Of a DNA stretch of 64,000 nucleotides, positions 33,190 to 44,965 are shown in pieces. Below the pieces are notes generated by a model. The model worked only from the letters and a program-made list of their open reading frames with translations, searched no databases and had not been told where the DNA came from. Origin of the DNA: Brevipalpus yothersi (taxonomy: Eukaryota > Arthropoda > Arachnida > Trombidiformes > Tenuipalpidae); contig QZCP01000234.1 of the NCBI GenBank assembly GCA_003956705.1, positions 1 through 64,000 of the forward strand, read 5' to 3'. The position numbers and the translations under genes are program-made. Every line of letters starts with the position of its first letter. The first letter of the stretch is position 1.

Positions 33190-35295
33190 ACTTGATCTAA
33201 TCAAGCTGTTGTGCAGACTCAATCATGTGGTAAGAGTATTCGATTGTTCAACGAGATAAGAGGACTTTTCTCAGTATAGCGAAAAAAGATCCATTTTAGA
33301 AACTCTAAACTTCTCGAAAATGTTGATCAAAAGATTGACTGATCATGCTATTAGTTTGGTCATGTGGGTGAAAGTGATTCACGGAGTTATGATCGTTCAT
33401 AGAAAAAACCGTATATCTTCACCCCGTTGTCTATTCATGACTTAATCTCATCAATCATGTTGTTTAACACTATAATTTGTTGTGAGCTCTCAGAAAAACT
33501 GAGTTCAATCAAAATCGGGTAAGATCATGATTTCTCTTGTCAAATCAAGTTCCACAACGTTGGCACTTATATCTCAAGAACAGGAATTCTCAGAGATTTG
33601 AAGACAGCATAATCACGTCTCTCGTTAGAGAAAGGTAAGATAAGATATATTTCAAGTCTTTTCGAGTTAGGGCCAAAGATGGCCATTTTTGGTGATTGTT
33701 CTTCCATGTTATCAGATTTCCAAAGAGGGACGAGGACCGAGATTAACTCATAAGTTCCATGTTCCATTTGCATTATAGAGCATAGCAACCCATTTTCACC
33801 AACTTTTCCCAGCAATTTCTAGAATGGGTCATGTTGACTTATCACTTTTTTGTGAGTGTTGTTCCACCACCGAGGATGTCTGTGGTTCAAGTGATTTCCC
33901 TAGAAACCCTTGTCTTTGCGGAGCTACTGCACTAGATCAGAGAGAGCGTATCCATTATTGATGATGAATACGATCAGAATTTGCAAGCTGAAAGGCTCGA
34001 TCAAACCTTGAGAAACTTTGGTATGCAAGAAGTAACCGAATTCAAGAGCTCATTCCAGTAGTGTTAGAACTCCATTAAGCTCGACACTTCTGATATCATG
34101 GATGGGAAACATATTCTTGATTATCTGCCAGAAACTCTTCTCTTGGCCTCGAAGTAATGAATTCAGTTCCTGCTTCATTTTTATGATTGCCTATCACTCG
34201 ATATGATTTTTCACTTAGAATATCTCGATAGGTATGTAGTTGGCACAAACTCTGATAGTTCCGAGCGAAATCAACGAACGTCCATACTCTTCACTCTTTC
34301 ATATATCCTTTCAATATCATTTTCCCTCATAACTAGCTGGTCAAAGACTGAGATAAGTTCGATAATTCCTCCAAGAGCAAAACAATGCCTGAACTGCCCT
34401 CTCTAAGATTCCAATGAAACTTCTCGATCTGGCCTGAGAAGACAAAGAATGGTATTGGTAAGTCACTAAGACTCATACTCCTGGAAAACGACAATTCTTT
34501 CGCCCCAGCTAATATCAATTTATTTCAATCTTCGACCTCTGTTTGAATTCGTCCAAATTCGTCAGATTGGCCTCAAAAGCGAGCTTCTAATCGAGAGAAG
34601 CTGATGAGATGTCTATCTCGGTGAGAAGTCTCATTCATTTCTTCAAAACTGACTGGTTTTGCTGTTATAGAGGACGCGTGTGAGGGACTACCATGCTTAA
34701 TACTCTGATCTTTCAAATCTGAAAACACCTGAACAATGTACCGCTGATGGAGAGTATGAGCACGCCAGAGGAATGAAAACATTAAGTTGATAATTGTTGA
34801 TGAAGAGAGCACATCGTCCTGATGTCATACATTGATGTGTGGAAGAATGGATGATGAGAATGAGTGCCTTGAGTCATTCAGTTTCCAAAAACCAGACAGA
34901 GCAGCCTAGAATCCACCCAGCACTCAACTTGTCGGAAGGAGGAAGAATGAAATCATGAATTTCAAGAGTTTTAGTCTTGATTGGGGATTCTTACACGAAA
35001 TTGAGCCTAAATTTTGGGTTTTGAGCTATTTCCGCCTTACAAATGGTGCTTCAACATTTTAGTGCGTTGATTAGTTATCGAAAAATGTTATGATAGTTCT
35101 TTATTTGCTATCATATTGCTATAAGATCAACTTTTCTAGACGTATCATTCTATGAGGAGTCCTAAAAATGACCTCATTTCCTAGATAGCTCCACCCACTT
35201 TTTGCATGCATAATAAAAGACCTACTTTTTTGACTTTATGGCCCCTTAGCTATGCTCATCAGTTTCCACATCTGTTTGAGACACCTGCCACATCA
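33190..35295. other. No gene seen; relics of older elements
   Basis: 33190-34000 shows diverged, mostly inverted resemblance to 42.2-42.7 kb (for example 'gcagactcaatcatgtgg', 'aaaaagatcca'). 35120-35295 resembles 48150-48290 and is the interrupted target of the large transposon. A gene-like frame was not found; 33567-33815 lies over the old repeat. Confidence 0.4.
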
Positions 35296-35639
35296 AAGGA
35301 CAATGCCCATTCTCTATGAGAAAACTGCCCACGCTCGGATTTCGATGAAACTCTCTTATCAGGTGTTATCGAGTGTGATAAGACCAAAAAATGAAGTTAG
35401 ATCTCTGTGTGACTCATACTCCCTGGGATAAAGCCATTCTCTTCATTCTCGCTATCTCGAGAACGGGTAGTCCTATTGCCCTGAGAATGGTATCATTTGA
35501 ATTCTTATCAGAAATGTGATAAGATAAAAAGTTCACATGGTATTTGGAGTGTGATAAGATTATGAAAAATAGATTTATTACTTTCTGGAAAAACAAGGTC
35601 TGACCCAGAGGTGGTGATAACATTATCATATCTCTCACA

Positions 35640-36090
35640 ACCAGTAAGATAAGAATGCATACACATCTCGTAGGAGACCCGGGTACAACTTGGTCAAAAA
35701 TCAATATCTTATTTCCACGAGAAAATCTGGTGGGAGTCCAAAATACTGATAGGATTATTTTATCTCTCATGATTGATAAGATAAGATAAGGTATTTTTCA
35801 TGCATCGATCCTAGGTAAAAGTTGATCAAAAATCAACTCATCTCTTTGCAGAAAAACTTGGCGTGACCCCAAGATACTGATAAGATTATTTTATCTCTCA
35901 TGATTGATAAGATAAGATAAGGTATTTTTCATGCATAAATCCTAGGTAAAAATTGATCAAAAATCAACTCATCTCTTTGCAGAAAAACTTGGCGTGACCC
36001 CAAGATACTGATAAGATTATTTTATCTCTCATGACTCATGAGATAAGGTAAGGTATTTTTCATGCATCAATCCTTGGTACGCGTTGGTCT
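35640..36090 (+). repeat. Subterminal tandem units (~120 bp) rich in WGATAR
   Basis: Three to four successive units: 'ggtatttttcatgcat', 'cctaggtaaaa.ttgatcaa', 'tctttgcagaaaaacttgg', 'gatactgataagattatt', 'tctcatgattgataagata'. The two middle ones (about 35800-36060) are almost identical. The same units occur inverted at 40560-40780. Similar but diverged arrays are at 11600-12000, 42850-43260 and 46850-47230. Confidence 0.85.
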
Positions 36091-37127
36091 AGAGAAAAAA
36101 AACTTTCCCGATGTAGAGACTGAAGAAACCATCTTCTTCCATCTCTGATACCAGACATTTCTCAGTTCAAAAGAGGAGCCAATGGAGGAAAATGAAGTAA
36201 AAATATTCAGAATGATAGATAAATGAAAAATTAAATTAAAAATGGAATAAAAAATGAAATAGGGAATATGAATTTGTTTTTCGGCTGATACCTTATGATT
36301 CCTGAAATTCTGCTAATCTGCATTCCACATGATATTCCCGATAAGATTCTTCTTGAAAAAAGTTAGAACTAACTATATAGAGCCTTTCTTCCTGCCTCAA
36401 CTTCATCGGAGTCACACGTGCAAAAAATTAGAACATTTTCAGCTCTATGTACCGCTGTTCTCTCATCGATTGAAGAGTATATAAACCCATAGAAAGAATA
36501 CATGGATCATCGGTAGGAGCCGAGCCTTTCTCAAAGGCTAGTCATCAGGGAGTGTGGAAGCTGTGTGGAAGGTGTGTGCTAGGTGCAAGGTGCCACCTGT
36601 GCCAGGGGCCCTGCACCTAGAGTTAGGGTTAGGTCACGCTCTATTCATGATTACCGTTGTATGAGAGGTAGCGTAGTAGGAGAAGAGGTGGAAATGGGAG
36701 AAATCGTTGTGCTAGGTGAATGGAAGAATTAGATACTATTTAGCATAGGAATCTGCCGTCTGGATAGAAGAGAGATAGATAGTTGGATTGGAGTTTGGTG
36801 AAATGGAGGAAGCTTTAGGAAAAAAGATAGTACATATAAAGAAGAGGATGCAGGGGTAAAGAGGGGATTTTGAGATAGTAACTCGCAGAAAATAAGAACA
36901 GATCTGCGAAAAATGTTGAGAGAGAAGCCATCCTAGATATTGAGAGAAAATAGATTAGAGAAGTTTAAAGTATGAATCGTTCATTGGTATTAGTTGTGGA
37001 AAGCTTGGGAAGAACAAACTTGATTCTGGGGTTGATTACTTGATTCTTACTTTCATTTCGATAATTTTTGCTTCTTATTCAATCTTTCAGTTTTTCAAGA
37101 GGAGTTTCCCTGCTTCATGATATCAAC

Positions 37128-39065
37128 ATGGTCGAATGTTACCATTGCGAAGTTGATATCGGCGTACAAAAAAAGAAAAAGAAGCGAGTTAGACCTCTAA
37201 ATCCAGATATGCAGAGGTGTTTCAATAGAACTAATCCTAGTTCAGTTGGTAGGGCATCAGTTTGGGTTTGTGAGAAATGCTCTACCAAATATAAAAATGA
37301 TCGAAGGAGAGCTGATAGAGCACAAACTGTCGATGAACCAGTCCCAGGACCCTCAGGGGGTGGGTTAGCCGTGAACAGAAACATAGATCAGGTGAGTGCG
37401 AGTGTATTTCTCTCTCATTATTTGAGTTATTAACCTATTTTGTTTGTATCTAGCATATGAGTGGAGATTCTTCTTCAAGTGGAGGTGATAGTAGCTCCTC
37501 AGAGAATCTGAGCAATTCCTCATTATCTCAAGTTTCATCTTCGGACCATCGAGATTCTGAAGATGATAGAATGTCCGTCCATCTGGAGAATGAGAGTCAG
37601 CAACATTCCGAGTCGTCTCAGCAACAAGATTTCAATGATGATCAAGGTGTTTCTGATGAGACTGAATCTGAAAACATCGAGCAACCGATGTATTCTAGCT
37701 CTGATGAAAGTGATACAACACCATCAGACTCAGATGATCCATCATATCAGCCTCAGCAACAATCTGCTGATGATGATGAATCTTATGTGGCAGCTTTAAC
37801 TTCAAAAACAATTTCTAGCCATAGTCTCTGCATTTATGGTTGTGAGGAGAGATCATCTTTGATGAATGTTCCCATGAATGTTCGAGAGGAAGCTGCGATG
37901 GTCAGAATTTTGATACAAAAAGGTGCACCCTGGTGTACATCTCATCAAAGACAAACACTCAACAGAGAGGAGGTTTGCCTGAGCTCAGAGCCTTTAAGTT
38001 CTTCTAATTATGAGGACTATATTGATCTGATCCTTGGGTGCTTGAAGAATCAAAAGACTATAACCATACCGACGAGAGCTGGTCAGAATGATGCCCTGCT
38101 CAAGAATCTCTTTTCTCTCACTTTCGACCAATTCTCTGATCTCGCATCATACGTCACAGTGACAGATCGATACCAAGCTTTAGGTGCATACTTGTTCAGG
38201 ATGAGATCAGGGCAACCCCTTGATTGGATTGATATATTTTTTGGATATTCGAGAACTACTATGCAGAGAAGATTTGAGCAGATCATGAACGATCTCTATG
38301 ATGCGCTCAAACCTCTCAATCTCGGTAGGGGTCATATTAATGTTGAGGACGCCTGGCAGCACATGACTCACACTTCGAAGACACTTCTTCTCGATGAAGA
38401 GCAAATTCGAAACCGCTCGAGAATCTTTGTATGCGATGGCACTTACGTGAACATTGGAAGAAGTGCGAATATCTCTGCTCAACAGAAAACTTATTCTACA
38501 CAGAAGAGGAGAAATCTAATTAAACCAATGATATTTGTCTTCCCTGATGGGTACATATATGACCTCGTTCCTCTGAATCCTGCTACAGATATCGATGCCA
38601 CTATCATGCACAAAATTCAGCAGGATCCTAGCTTCAGTGTTCATTCCTCCAGGAGAGATACCTTCGTATTTGATCGAGGATTCAGGGAGGTTGTGATTAC
38701 GTTACACGCAAGAGGCTTCAAAGTGTATATAACCTCTTTTGGGGATGGTGGTCCTCAACTCACAACTGAGCAAGCTAATGAATCGAGAAGGTAAGTCGAG
38801 TCTCTGCTATGAGAAAGTAGAGAAAATCTAACCATTATTTTTTATAGGGTCACCAAAGTTCGCTTCATTGTTGAGCTTGTATTCAGCAGAATCAAGCAAC
38901 GGTTCAGAATAGCTGCAGAGCTATTGAACAACTTGATAGTCAAAGACTTCTTGGAGCAGCTTGAGATACTTTGCGCTATCATCAATAAGTATCACCAAGA
39001 GTTGTAGCAGATCGAGGCCATGAAGAAGAGATTTGTGAGCGCATGGTCAGTAGGATGAGATTAGA
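37128..39065 (+). pseudogene. SWIM-DDE transposase, first part (exons 1-3a)
   Basis: Exon 1 37128-37391 (88 codons, Cys4 motif: CYHC near residue 4 and CEKC near residue 46, basic KKKKKRVR between). GTGAGT donor; exon 2 37454-38790 (acidic serine-rich linker, then the catalytic core with CDGTY at 38435 and FVFDRGF at 38672, 78 residues apart). GTAAGT donor; exon 3 from 38848 with RVTKVRFIVELVF, whose E is the likely third catalytic residue. The layout and QLTTEQANE..RV...R spacing match ISL2EU/DDE_Tnp_4 transposases. A one-base deletion near 38995 breaks exon 3, and at about 39066 the sequence jumps back to mid-core. Confidence 0.8.
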
Positions 39066-39887
39066 AAGCGGGAAGAAGTGCGAATATCTCTGCTCAGCAA
39101 AAAACTTACTCTCTTCAGAAAAAGAGGAATCTCTTCAAGCCAATGATCCTTGTATTCCCTGATGGATATATATATGATATCGTTCCTCTCAATCCTGCAA
39201 CAGACAATGATGCAACAATTATGAGGAAAATTCAGCAGGATCCTGGATTCGGTCAGCATTTCGTGAGAGGAGACACTTTTGTTTTTGATAGAGGATTCCG
39301 AGATGTTGTTGAAACTCTACGAGCGAGAGGTTATAGAGTATATATACCCTCTTTTGGTGATGGAAGCCCTCAACTCACCACAGAGTAAGCGAATGAATCT
39401 AGAAGGTGAGTTTATTCACAGTTCTATGATAATGTCAGATAATATGATTAACATTTCTAACAGAGTCACGAAGATTCGCTTCATTGTCGAGCTCGTATTT
39501 GGTAGAATCAAGCAGCAGTTCAGGATAGCTGCTGAGCTACTAAACAACTTGATCATCGAAGACTTCTTGAAACAGCTCGAGATACTCTGCGCCATCGTCA
39601 ACAAATACCATCCAAGAGTTGTTGCTGATAGAGGTCACGAAGAGGAGATTTGCGAACGAATGATCAGCAGAATGAGATTAGAGAATAAACTCTTCCCTCT
39701 CATTCAAGCAGAGGGTCTTCTCAGAGTTGAGAGATCATTCAGAGTCTATAACCCTCGAGAGCAACTCATCAGACCATTGGTGAACACTGAGCCTTACTAT
39801 CTTGCCTCAGGCAGGTATGGTCTCAAGCTTTTTGACTCCTACAAAGCGAGATTCAAGGAGATGAAACTGAAGCTAAAAATGAGATAA
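39066..39887 (+). pseudogene. Second, diverged copy of the transposase core
   Basis: 39070-39405 repeats the catalytic stretch of 38457-38790, and 39464-39814 repeats exon 3, at roughly 85% identity. These are therefore pieces of two family members joined end to end, not a fresh duplication. FVFDRGFRDV and IVELVFGRIKQ are intact, but CAA has become TAA at 39386-39388. The exon then extends, unlike the first copy, through the conserved YHPRVVADRGHEEEICER block to a GTATGG donor at 39815. Confidence 0.8.
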
Positions 39888-39952
39888 ATTCTTTTTTCAG
39901 TGAGAAAACCTATGAAAAAAGTAACTAAAATGTATTTCCCTATTAATTCTAG

Positions 39953-40283
39953 TTCAAGATACATCGTGAGACCTCCACCATAAACTTTGGTCATCATCGA
40001 AGTTCAGCAGCCTCTCTTGTTCCGTATCTGAATGTGCTCACGTCACAAGAGGAATTCAAAGTGGCAAGTGTTTGTGCTTATGGATCCTGCAGCGGAGGGG
40101 CTAGAGCAAGTTGTTGGATGGTATTGTAAGTGTAAAAGTGGACTTCGAACTGTGAATCCTTGCTCACACGCTTTTGTAGCAGTGATGATGATGAGCACAG
40201 GATTCAGGGGCCACACACCCAATAAAAGATTGGGTGAATTACTTGCCAGTGGTGATGAATCTGGTGATGATTCCACTGAATAG
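39953..40283 (+). pseudogene. SWIM zinc-finger exon of the transposase
   Basis: An AG acceptor at 39952 opens the last exon. The conserved VQQPLLFR...MCSRHKRNSKWQVF region leads to a SWIM finger, YCKC...PCSH (CxCxnCxH complete in this copy), then a GELLASGDESGDDS tail and stop at 40283. Two lesions precede the finger: a small frameshift near 40000 and TGA at 40029-40031 where sister copies have an arginine (CGA-like) codon. SWIM fingers are typical of Mutator-type transposases; here the finger follows a DDE_4-like core. Confidence 0.8.
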
Positions 40284-40299
40284 TGACTGTTAAATGATA

Positions 40300-40445
40300 G
40301 TGACATCTCAGTGATAGTGACATTTTGTGTTTATGAGGGGATAAACTTAGACGCTATAGTGATAATTAGTCTACCCCTTGGTCGGACAAAATCCATCCCT
40401 ACCTCCACGTGGTGCCGACTGGTTAACACTAACAGGGCTCTGGTA
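40300..40445 (+). repeat. 3'-UTR block of the SWIM transposon
   Basis: Includes 'tagtgacattttgtg', 'ataattagtctacccc', 'ttggtcggacaaaatcc' and 'ccactggttaacactaac'-like sequence. The block also occurs inverted at 12057-12150, 12920-13080 and in part at 57350-57400. It ends before the right terminal arm begins. Confidence 0.6.
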
Positions 40446-41049
40446 TTTATCTAATGATTCCTCAAGTTAATATTCAGAAAAATTATATGGGTCGAGGAGT
40501 TGAGTAGCTGGACCATTCATGAATATTAGTAATTTCACATTTGAACCACCTTGACCTTATACTTGAGGCCTAAAAAATACCTCATCTCCTCTAATAAATC
40601 ATGAGAGATAAAATAATCTCATCAGTATCTTGGGGTCACGCCCAGTTTTTTCGCAGAGAGATAAGTTGATTTTTGATCAACTTGTTCCAAGGATTGATGC
40701 AAGAAAAATACCTTATCTTATCTTATCAATCATGAGAGATAAAATAATCTTATCAGTATTTTGGACTCCCACCAGATTTTCTCGTGGAAATAAGATATTA
40801 ATTTTTGACCAAGTTGTACCCGGGTCTCCTACGAGATGTGTATGCATTCTCATCTTATCGGTTCTGAGAGATATGATAATGTTATCACCACCTTGGGGTC
40901 AGACCTTGTCTTCCCATCGAAGTCCGAGCGTGGGCACTTTTGATCATTGTCCTTTATATTTTTCCTTCAAGAAACTGAGGGAACCATTGGGATTTTCTAA
41001 CCCATTTGAAGGTTATTAAAGTTTGAAATGGGTCATATTACTATTGGAC

Positions 41050-41531
41050 ACCCTGTATAATAAGGAGGTCTTGAAGGGATTTTCGCATGGATACTCTCTC
41101 CAGAGTGAATGGGCAGTCAATGTTCTTCAGAAAAACGATTTTCATCATTTTTGACCATGTTCCACCTAAGGAATTCTTCTATGGCATGTCTTATCTTATC
41201 TTATTTTGAATGAGGAATGCACTGGTGCTACTCACATTCCTGGGTCAAAGCTCGTTTTTCCACGGAAGAGATGGAGCATTTTCCACAAGTTCCATAAACT
41301 CTTGATGCATGATTAATAGCTTATCTTATCACACTGTTGATAAGAATTCTTATGATATCATTTCAATCACGATATGACGACTTGTTGCTGAGTTAGAGAA
41401 AACGGTTATGTCTCCGGAAGTGGTGGTCATAGATGATTCTCATCTCATTTTTTGGTCTTATCACATCTGATAACAGGTGATGAGAAAGTTTCGAAAAAAT
41501 TATGGCATGGGCAGTTTTGAACATTGTCCTT
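41050..41531 (-). mobile_element. Right arm of another GATA-rich transposon
   Basis: Passes through 'cacctaaggaattcttctat', 'gcttatcttatcacac', 'gatatcatttcaatcac', 'gacgacttgttgctgag' and 'gatgagaaagtttcg' to a clean ATTGTCCTT end at 41531. It preserves the unoccupied version of the site into which the 58-62 kb copy inserted. Confidence 0.7.
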
Positions 41532-41569
41532 TATCACATCGGCTAAAGAGTGGTATCATACGTTTCCTC

Positions 41570-42115
41570 CTAAAGTTGTATGATAGCATAAGTCAAGATT
41601 TATCTTCCAAGCATAACTAGAAGCTAGCGAAAATTGACATTCTTCGCATTATCGGGGAACCAGTTGGTTTATCTTCGATATGATAACATGGTTTCACCAC
41701 ACACCAAGAGTTTGATAAGATGAAGTATGAACCAGCTATGGAGTCTTCAGTGGAGTCCAACATGCTGGAAAAGGAGTTTTGATGGCAGAATGTTCTTGGT
41801 ATCGTGACAACACTCACAAAAAATGTGATGAGATAACATATAGTTCATACCCAGATTATTCGAAGAAGGGTGTCGAAAACAGCTTTCTATGCTGTATCTC
41901 GAAATGAAACATAACAGGATATTACTCATACGCTGTTCGGAGCGAAAATTGATAGTGTTGAAAAAAATTTCGTGACAACAGAATAATTCGGGTGCCCTGA
42001 GATTCTCAGATAAAATTTGATAAAATGACATATACCCAAAATATCGGGAGAAGGGATCAAAAATGGGTTCCACCTGCGGAGGTGGAAAAATCCGCATTTG
42101 AGCTTCAAAATCGTT
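41570..42115 (+). mobile_element. Internal left-arm segment of a GATA-rich transposon
   Basis: The order of blocks ('gtggtatcatacgtt', 'aactagaagctagcg', 'gataacatggtttcacc', 'caacactcacaaaaaatgtg', 'ccaaaatatcgggagaag') matches 58225-58800. No terminus at either side. Confidence 0.6.
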
Positions 42116-42839
42116 TATCTTAAGGAAGCGTTGTTTTTGAAAAGAAGAATGACCATGAAGAAGAACATTTACCAGAAATGGCCATTTTCAGCCTTAGCTG
42201 GGGGAAATTTGAGACTTATTTCATCTTGTCCGTTTTCTGATAAAAACATGATCATGCTGTTCTCAAATCTCTAAGATCTTCCGTTCTTGAGATGTTAGAG
42301 TCAACGTTCTAGAGTTTGATTTGGCCACGAAAGCTCTCCATCCTACCGGATTTTGATCAAACTTAGTTTTTCTGAAAGCTGACATAGAATCAGCCTGTGT
42401 GATAACAAGATTGATAAGATTGAGTGATCAAGAGATAACAGGACGTGAAAACCCGTTTTTTCCTCAATAAACGATCAGAACGCCGTTGGTTGCTCATACG
42501 ACATAACCAAACCAACAGCATGATTGATCGATCCTATGATCAAGATGGTCAAGGAGTTTCAAGTATCTGAAATGGATCTTTTTCTCATTATACTGCAAAA
42601 GTCCTCTTATGTCGATGATCAACAAAATACTCTGACCACATTATGAGATCTCTACTACAGCTTGATTGCATAGATCAATGAAAAATCTCCTCATGAATTT
42701 CAAGCCTCACTATCTTGGCTGGAGGGTTCTAAACAATGAGCAAGTCCGAGCCCTCACACTGATACAACTAGAATTCTCCTACTTGATGAAATCAAAATCG
42801 AGATTAAATTGGTATCATTTGAATTCTCATTAAAAATGT

Positions 42840-43270
42840 GATAAGGTTAGGAATTCATATGGTATTCAAAGGATGGAAAGATGATTTTAAATCTATTCTT
42901 TATTTTCTGGAAGAACAAGGGAGCAAAGGTGATGATAACCTTATCATATCTCTCAGCCCGATAAGATAAGTCTGCATACAAACCATGTAGGAGACTTGGG
43001 GACAAGTGGGTCAAAAATCGAATTTCACTTCCGCAAAAAAACTGTGTGGGAGTCGAAGAAGATGATAGAATTGTTTCACTCCCGATCATTGATTAGATAA
43101 GATAAGGTGTATTTCATGTCTACAGTATTGGTACAAGTGGGTCACAAATCCATGCATTCCCTTAATGGGAAAAGCTAGGCATGACACCAGAACACTGATG
43201 AGATTGTCTTATTCCTCATGATTGGTTAGATAAGATGCAGTATATTTCCTAAATACAGTATTGGTTCAAG
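42840..43270 (+). repeat. Diverged GATA-type subterminal units
   Basis: Three units with 'gatgataaccttatcatatc', 'gataagataagt', 'gggtcaaaaatcg' and 'gattagataagat' words, related to those at 35640-36090. 42120-42830 before them is an older relic sharing blocks with 33.2-33.6 kb. Confidence 0.6.
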
Positions 43271-43449
43271 TTAGTCAGAGGAACGAGTTCTTACATGTCA
43301 AGATTAAGCTAAATCATTCTCCGATTCACTTGATGAATTGTTCAAGCTGGAGACAGAATCATACATATTTTTCTGAGAGTATTTCTCTTTGTTTCATTGA
43401 AAAAAATATAGTTCATTGAGTCTCTCAAGGTGGAACAGCTCTGAAAATC

Positions 43450-43860
43450 AGAATAAGTAGTTTCAGCGTTTCAAGGTCAACCAAATGACATGGATATAGG
43501 ATTGGATGCATCAAATGAGATGTAACTTCCCATAAACTCTGAGAAAATGCTATATTTCCAGGGCTTAAATGTGCAACTCACTTTCAGAATCTTGAAAAAC
43601 TACTGAAAAGGCCATTTTAGCTCATTCTGATTTAAGATCGCTCTGATTGAGAGCCTTTGGGTGAAGTTCGAATATCTAATCTCATCTCAATTGAGTGGAA
43701 CACGCAAGGAACATCGTTGAAACATGTGTCTTGGAAATATCCGATGGTTTAATCACCGGAAAACGAGGCCAAATCGGCTTTTGACCTCAGGTCACTTTTT
43801 TCCCAATAATAAGCTATTTGCTCTCATATGGTAACAATATTGTTGGATGGAAGTTTCTCT
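43450..43860 (+). repeat. Dispersed repeat shared with 20650-21040
   Basis: Direct copy of the unit described there ('agtagtttcagcgtttcaag', 'aagatcgctctgattgag', 'cggcttttgacctcaggtca'). Confidence 0.65.
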
Positions 43861-43869
43861 AAGATCCTC

Positions 43870-43995
43870 CGAAAAATCAAGGCACCTCTCTAAAAGAGCA
43901 TTTCTCTCGATTGGTTGTTGGTCGGCTAAGAGGTGAGGTCTCTTCCTCCCGCATTACGGTTTGGATGGGAGGAGTTTGCCTGGACGATCGCAGAT
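43870..43995 (-). repeat. Diverged leader hairpin module
   Basis: Opposite-orientation relative of 13345-13560. The inner stem here is GATCGC-agat-GCGATC, replacing GACCAGTTG/CAACT..GGTC: the paired sequence is different but the pairing is kept. Flanking 'cctcccgcattacgg' and 'ttggttgttggtcgg' correspond to the other copies. Confidence 0.55.
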
Positions 43996-44713
43996 GCGCG
44001 ATCATAGGCATTCCAAATGGTGAAGAGTGAGTCAAATGAGATGCCTCAAACAGTGGCGCTCTCCACTTTCTGGTATCAATGTATTTCAAAAAATGGATTT
44101 TAGGCTTTAAATCATGAGCTCCAATAGTTGGAGACTTGAAACTTGACAGGTTTATCATTCATTGAATGGCCACTGGAGGCTATGAGTTTGGTGATGGGCT
44201 CATCCTCGGTTCCATTTTTCAACCCTCCATCGACTTGAAAATAAAATATTCTTGATAACTCTTGAAATTCCATTGATAGAGTGCTGAAACTTCATGTCAT
44301 TATTGATCATCAGATATCTATCAGATTGTGTGAGTTTGGCGATGGGCTCATCTCTTGTTTCTGAGATACAGTCATTTGAAGGTCAAAACTCAACTTTTCA
44401 AGGTTTTCCTCAATTCCCTATCTGATAGGTGATGAGACCTCACCTCAGTTATAATGAGAGTTCAGGGCATGATATCAGCTGTTGAAAAATCAAGTCTCAT
44501 GGAAATCGGATGAGGTTGCGATTTTCCAAGAGTCAAATAGGGCATCGAGAGATGAGCTGCCATAACTCAAGAACAAAGAGAGCTAGAGGGTTGAAAACTT
44601 CATATTTGTATTCTTCATCAGAGAATGGATACGATTAGATAATTCTGAAATTTTTTGAGATGAGGGCTAGAATGGCTACTCTTCTTCACGGTGGAAATCA
44701 AAAAACTCACTGA

Positions 44714-44965
44714 TTCATCAAGCGATATCGATTTGAGCTGAGAGCAAGTCGAAAAACTGTCTACACCATCTTCGAGATGGAGTTATCATCCCATGGAAGC
44801 CTCAAGGCTTTAAGTGCCGTGAATCATGATATAACTTGCTCTGGCATCACCAAGGCGATTGAAGAACGTTCTGAGAAGTATTCAGAGCTGGCCAATCAGA
44901 TCATGGACGTTCTCAAAAACAAATATCAAGATGCGGTGAAAGGGCTTTTTTCAGATACAAAATAA
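44714..44965 (+). other. Open frame, unknown (possible exon)
   Basis: Open for 84 codons from the TGA at 44711 to the TAA at 44963-44965, with the first ATG at 44777. Coding-like composition: helical, charged, with ITKAIEERSEKYSELANQIM and a C-terminal KNKYQDAVKGLF. It lies amid old repeats; no domain or neighbour clarifies it. Confidence 0.35.

Larger units (their letters stand above)
35296..40954 (+). mobile_element. Largest SWIM-DDE transposon copy, ~5.66 kb
   Basis: The left terminus AAGGACAATGCCC at 35296 and right terminus ...ATTGTCCTT at 40954 are inverted. The terminal arms correspond over several hundred bp: for example the left 'aggagacccgggtacaactt' near 35675 and the right 'aagttgtacccgggtctcct' near 40812. 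The arms carry subterminal GATAAG units (35640-36090 and 40560-40920). Between them lie a spacer, the transposase exons (37128-40283, +) and a 3'-UTR (40284-40445). The flanks match 48.15-48.4 kb as an interrupted paralogous repeat, confirming an insertion, but no clean target duplication is seen. Confidence 0.85.
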
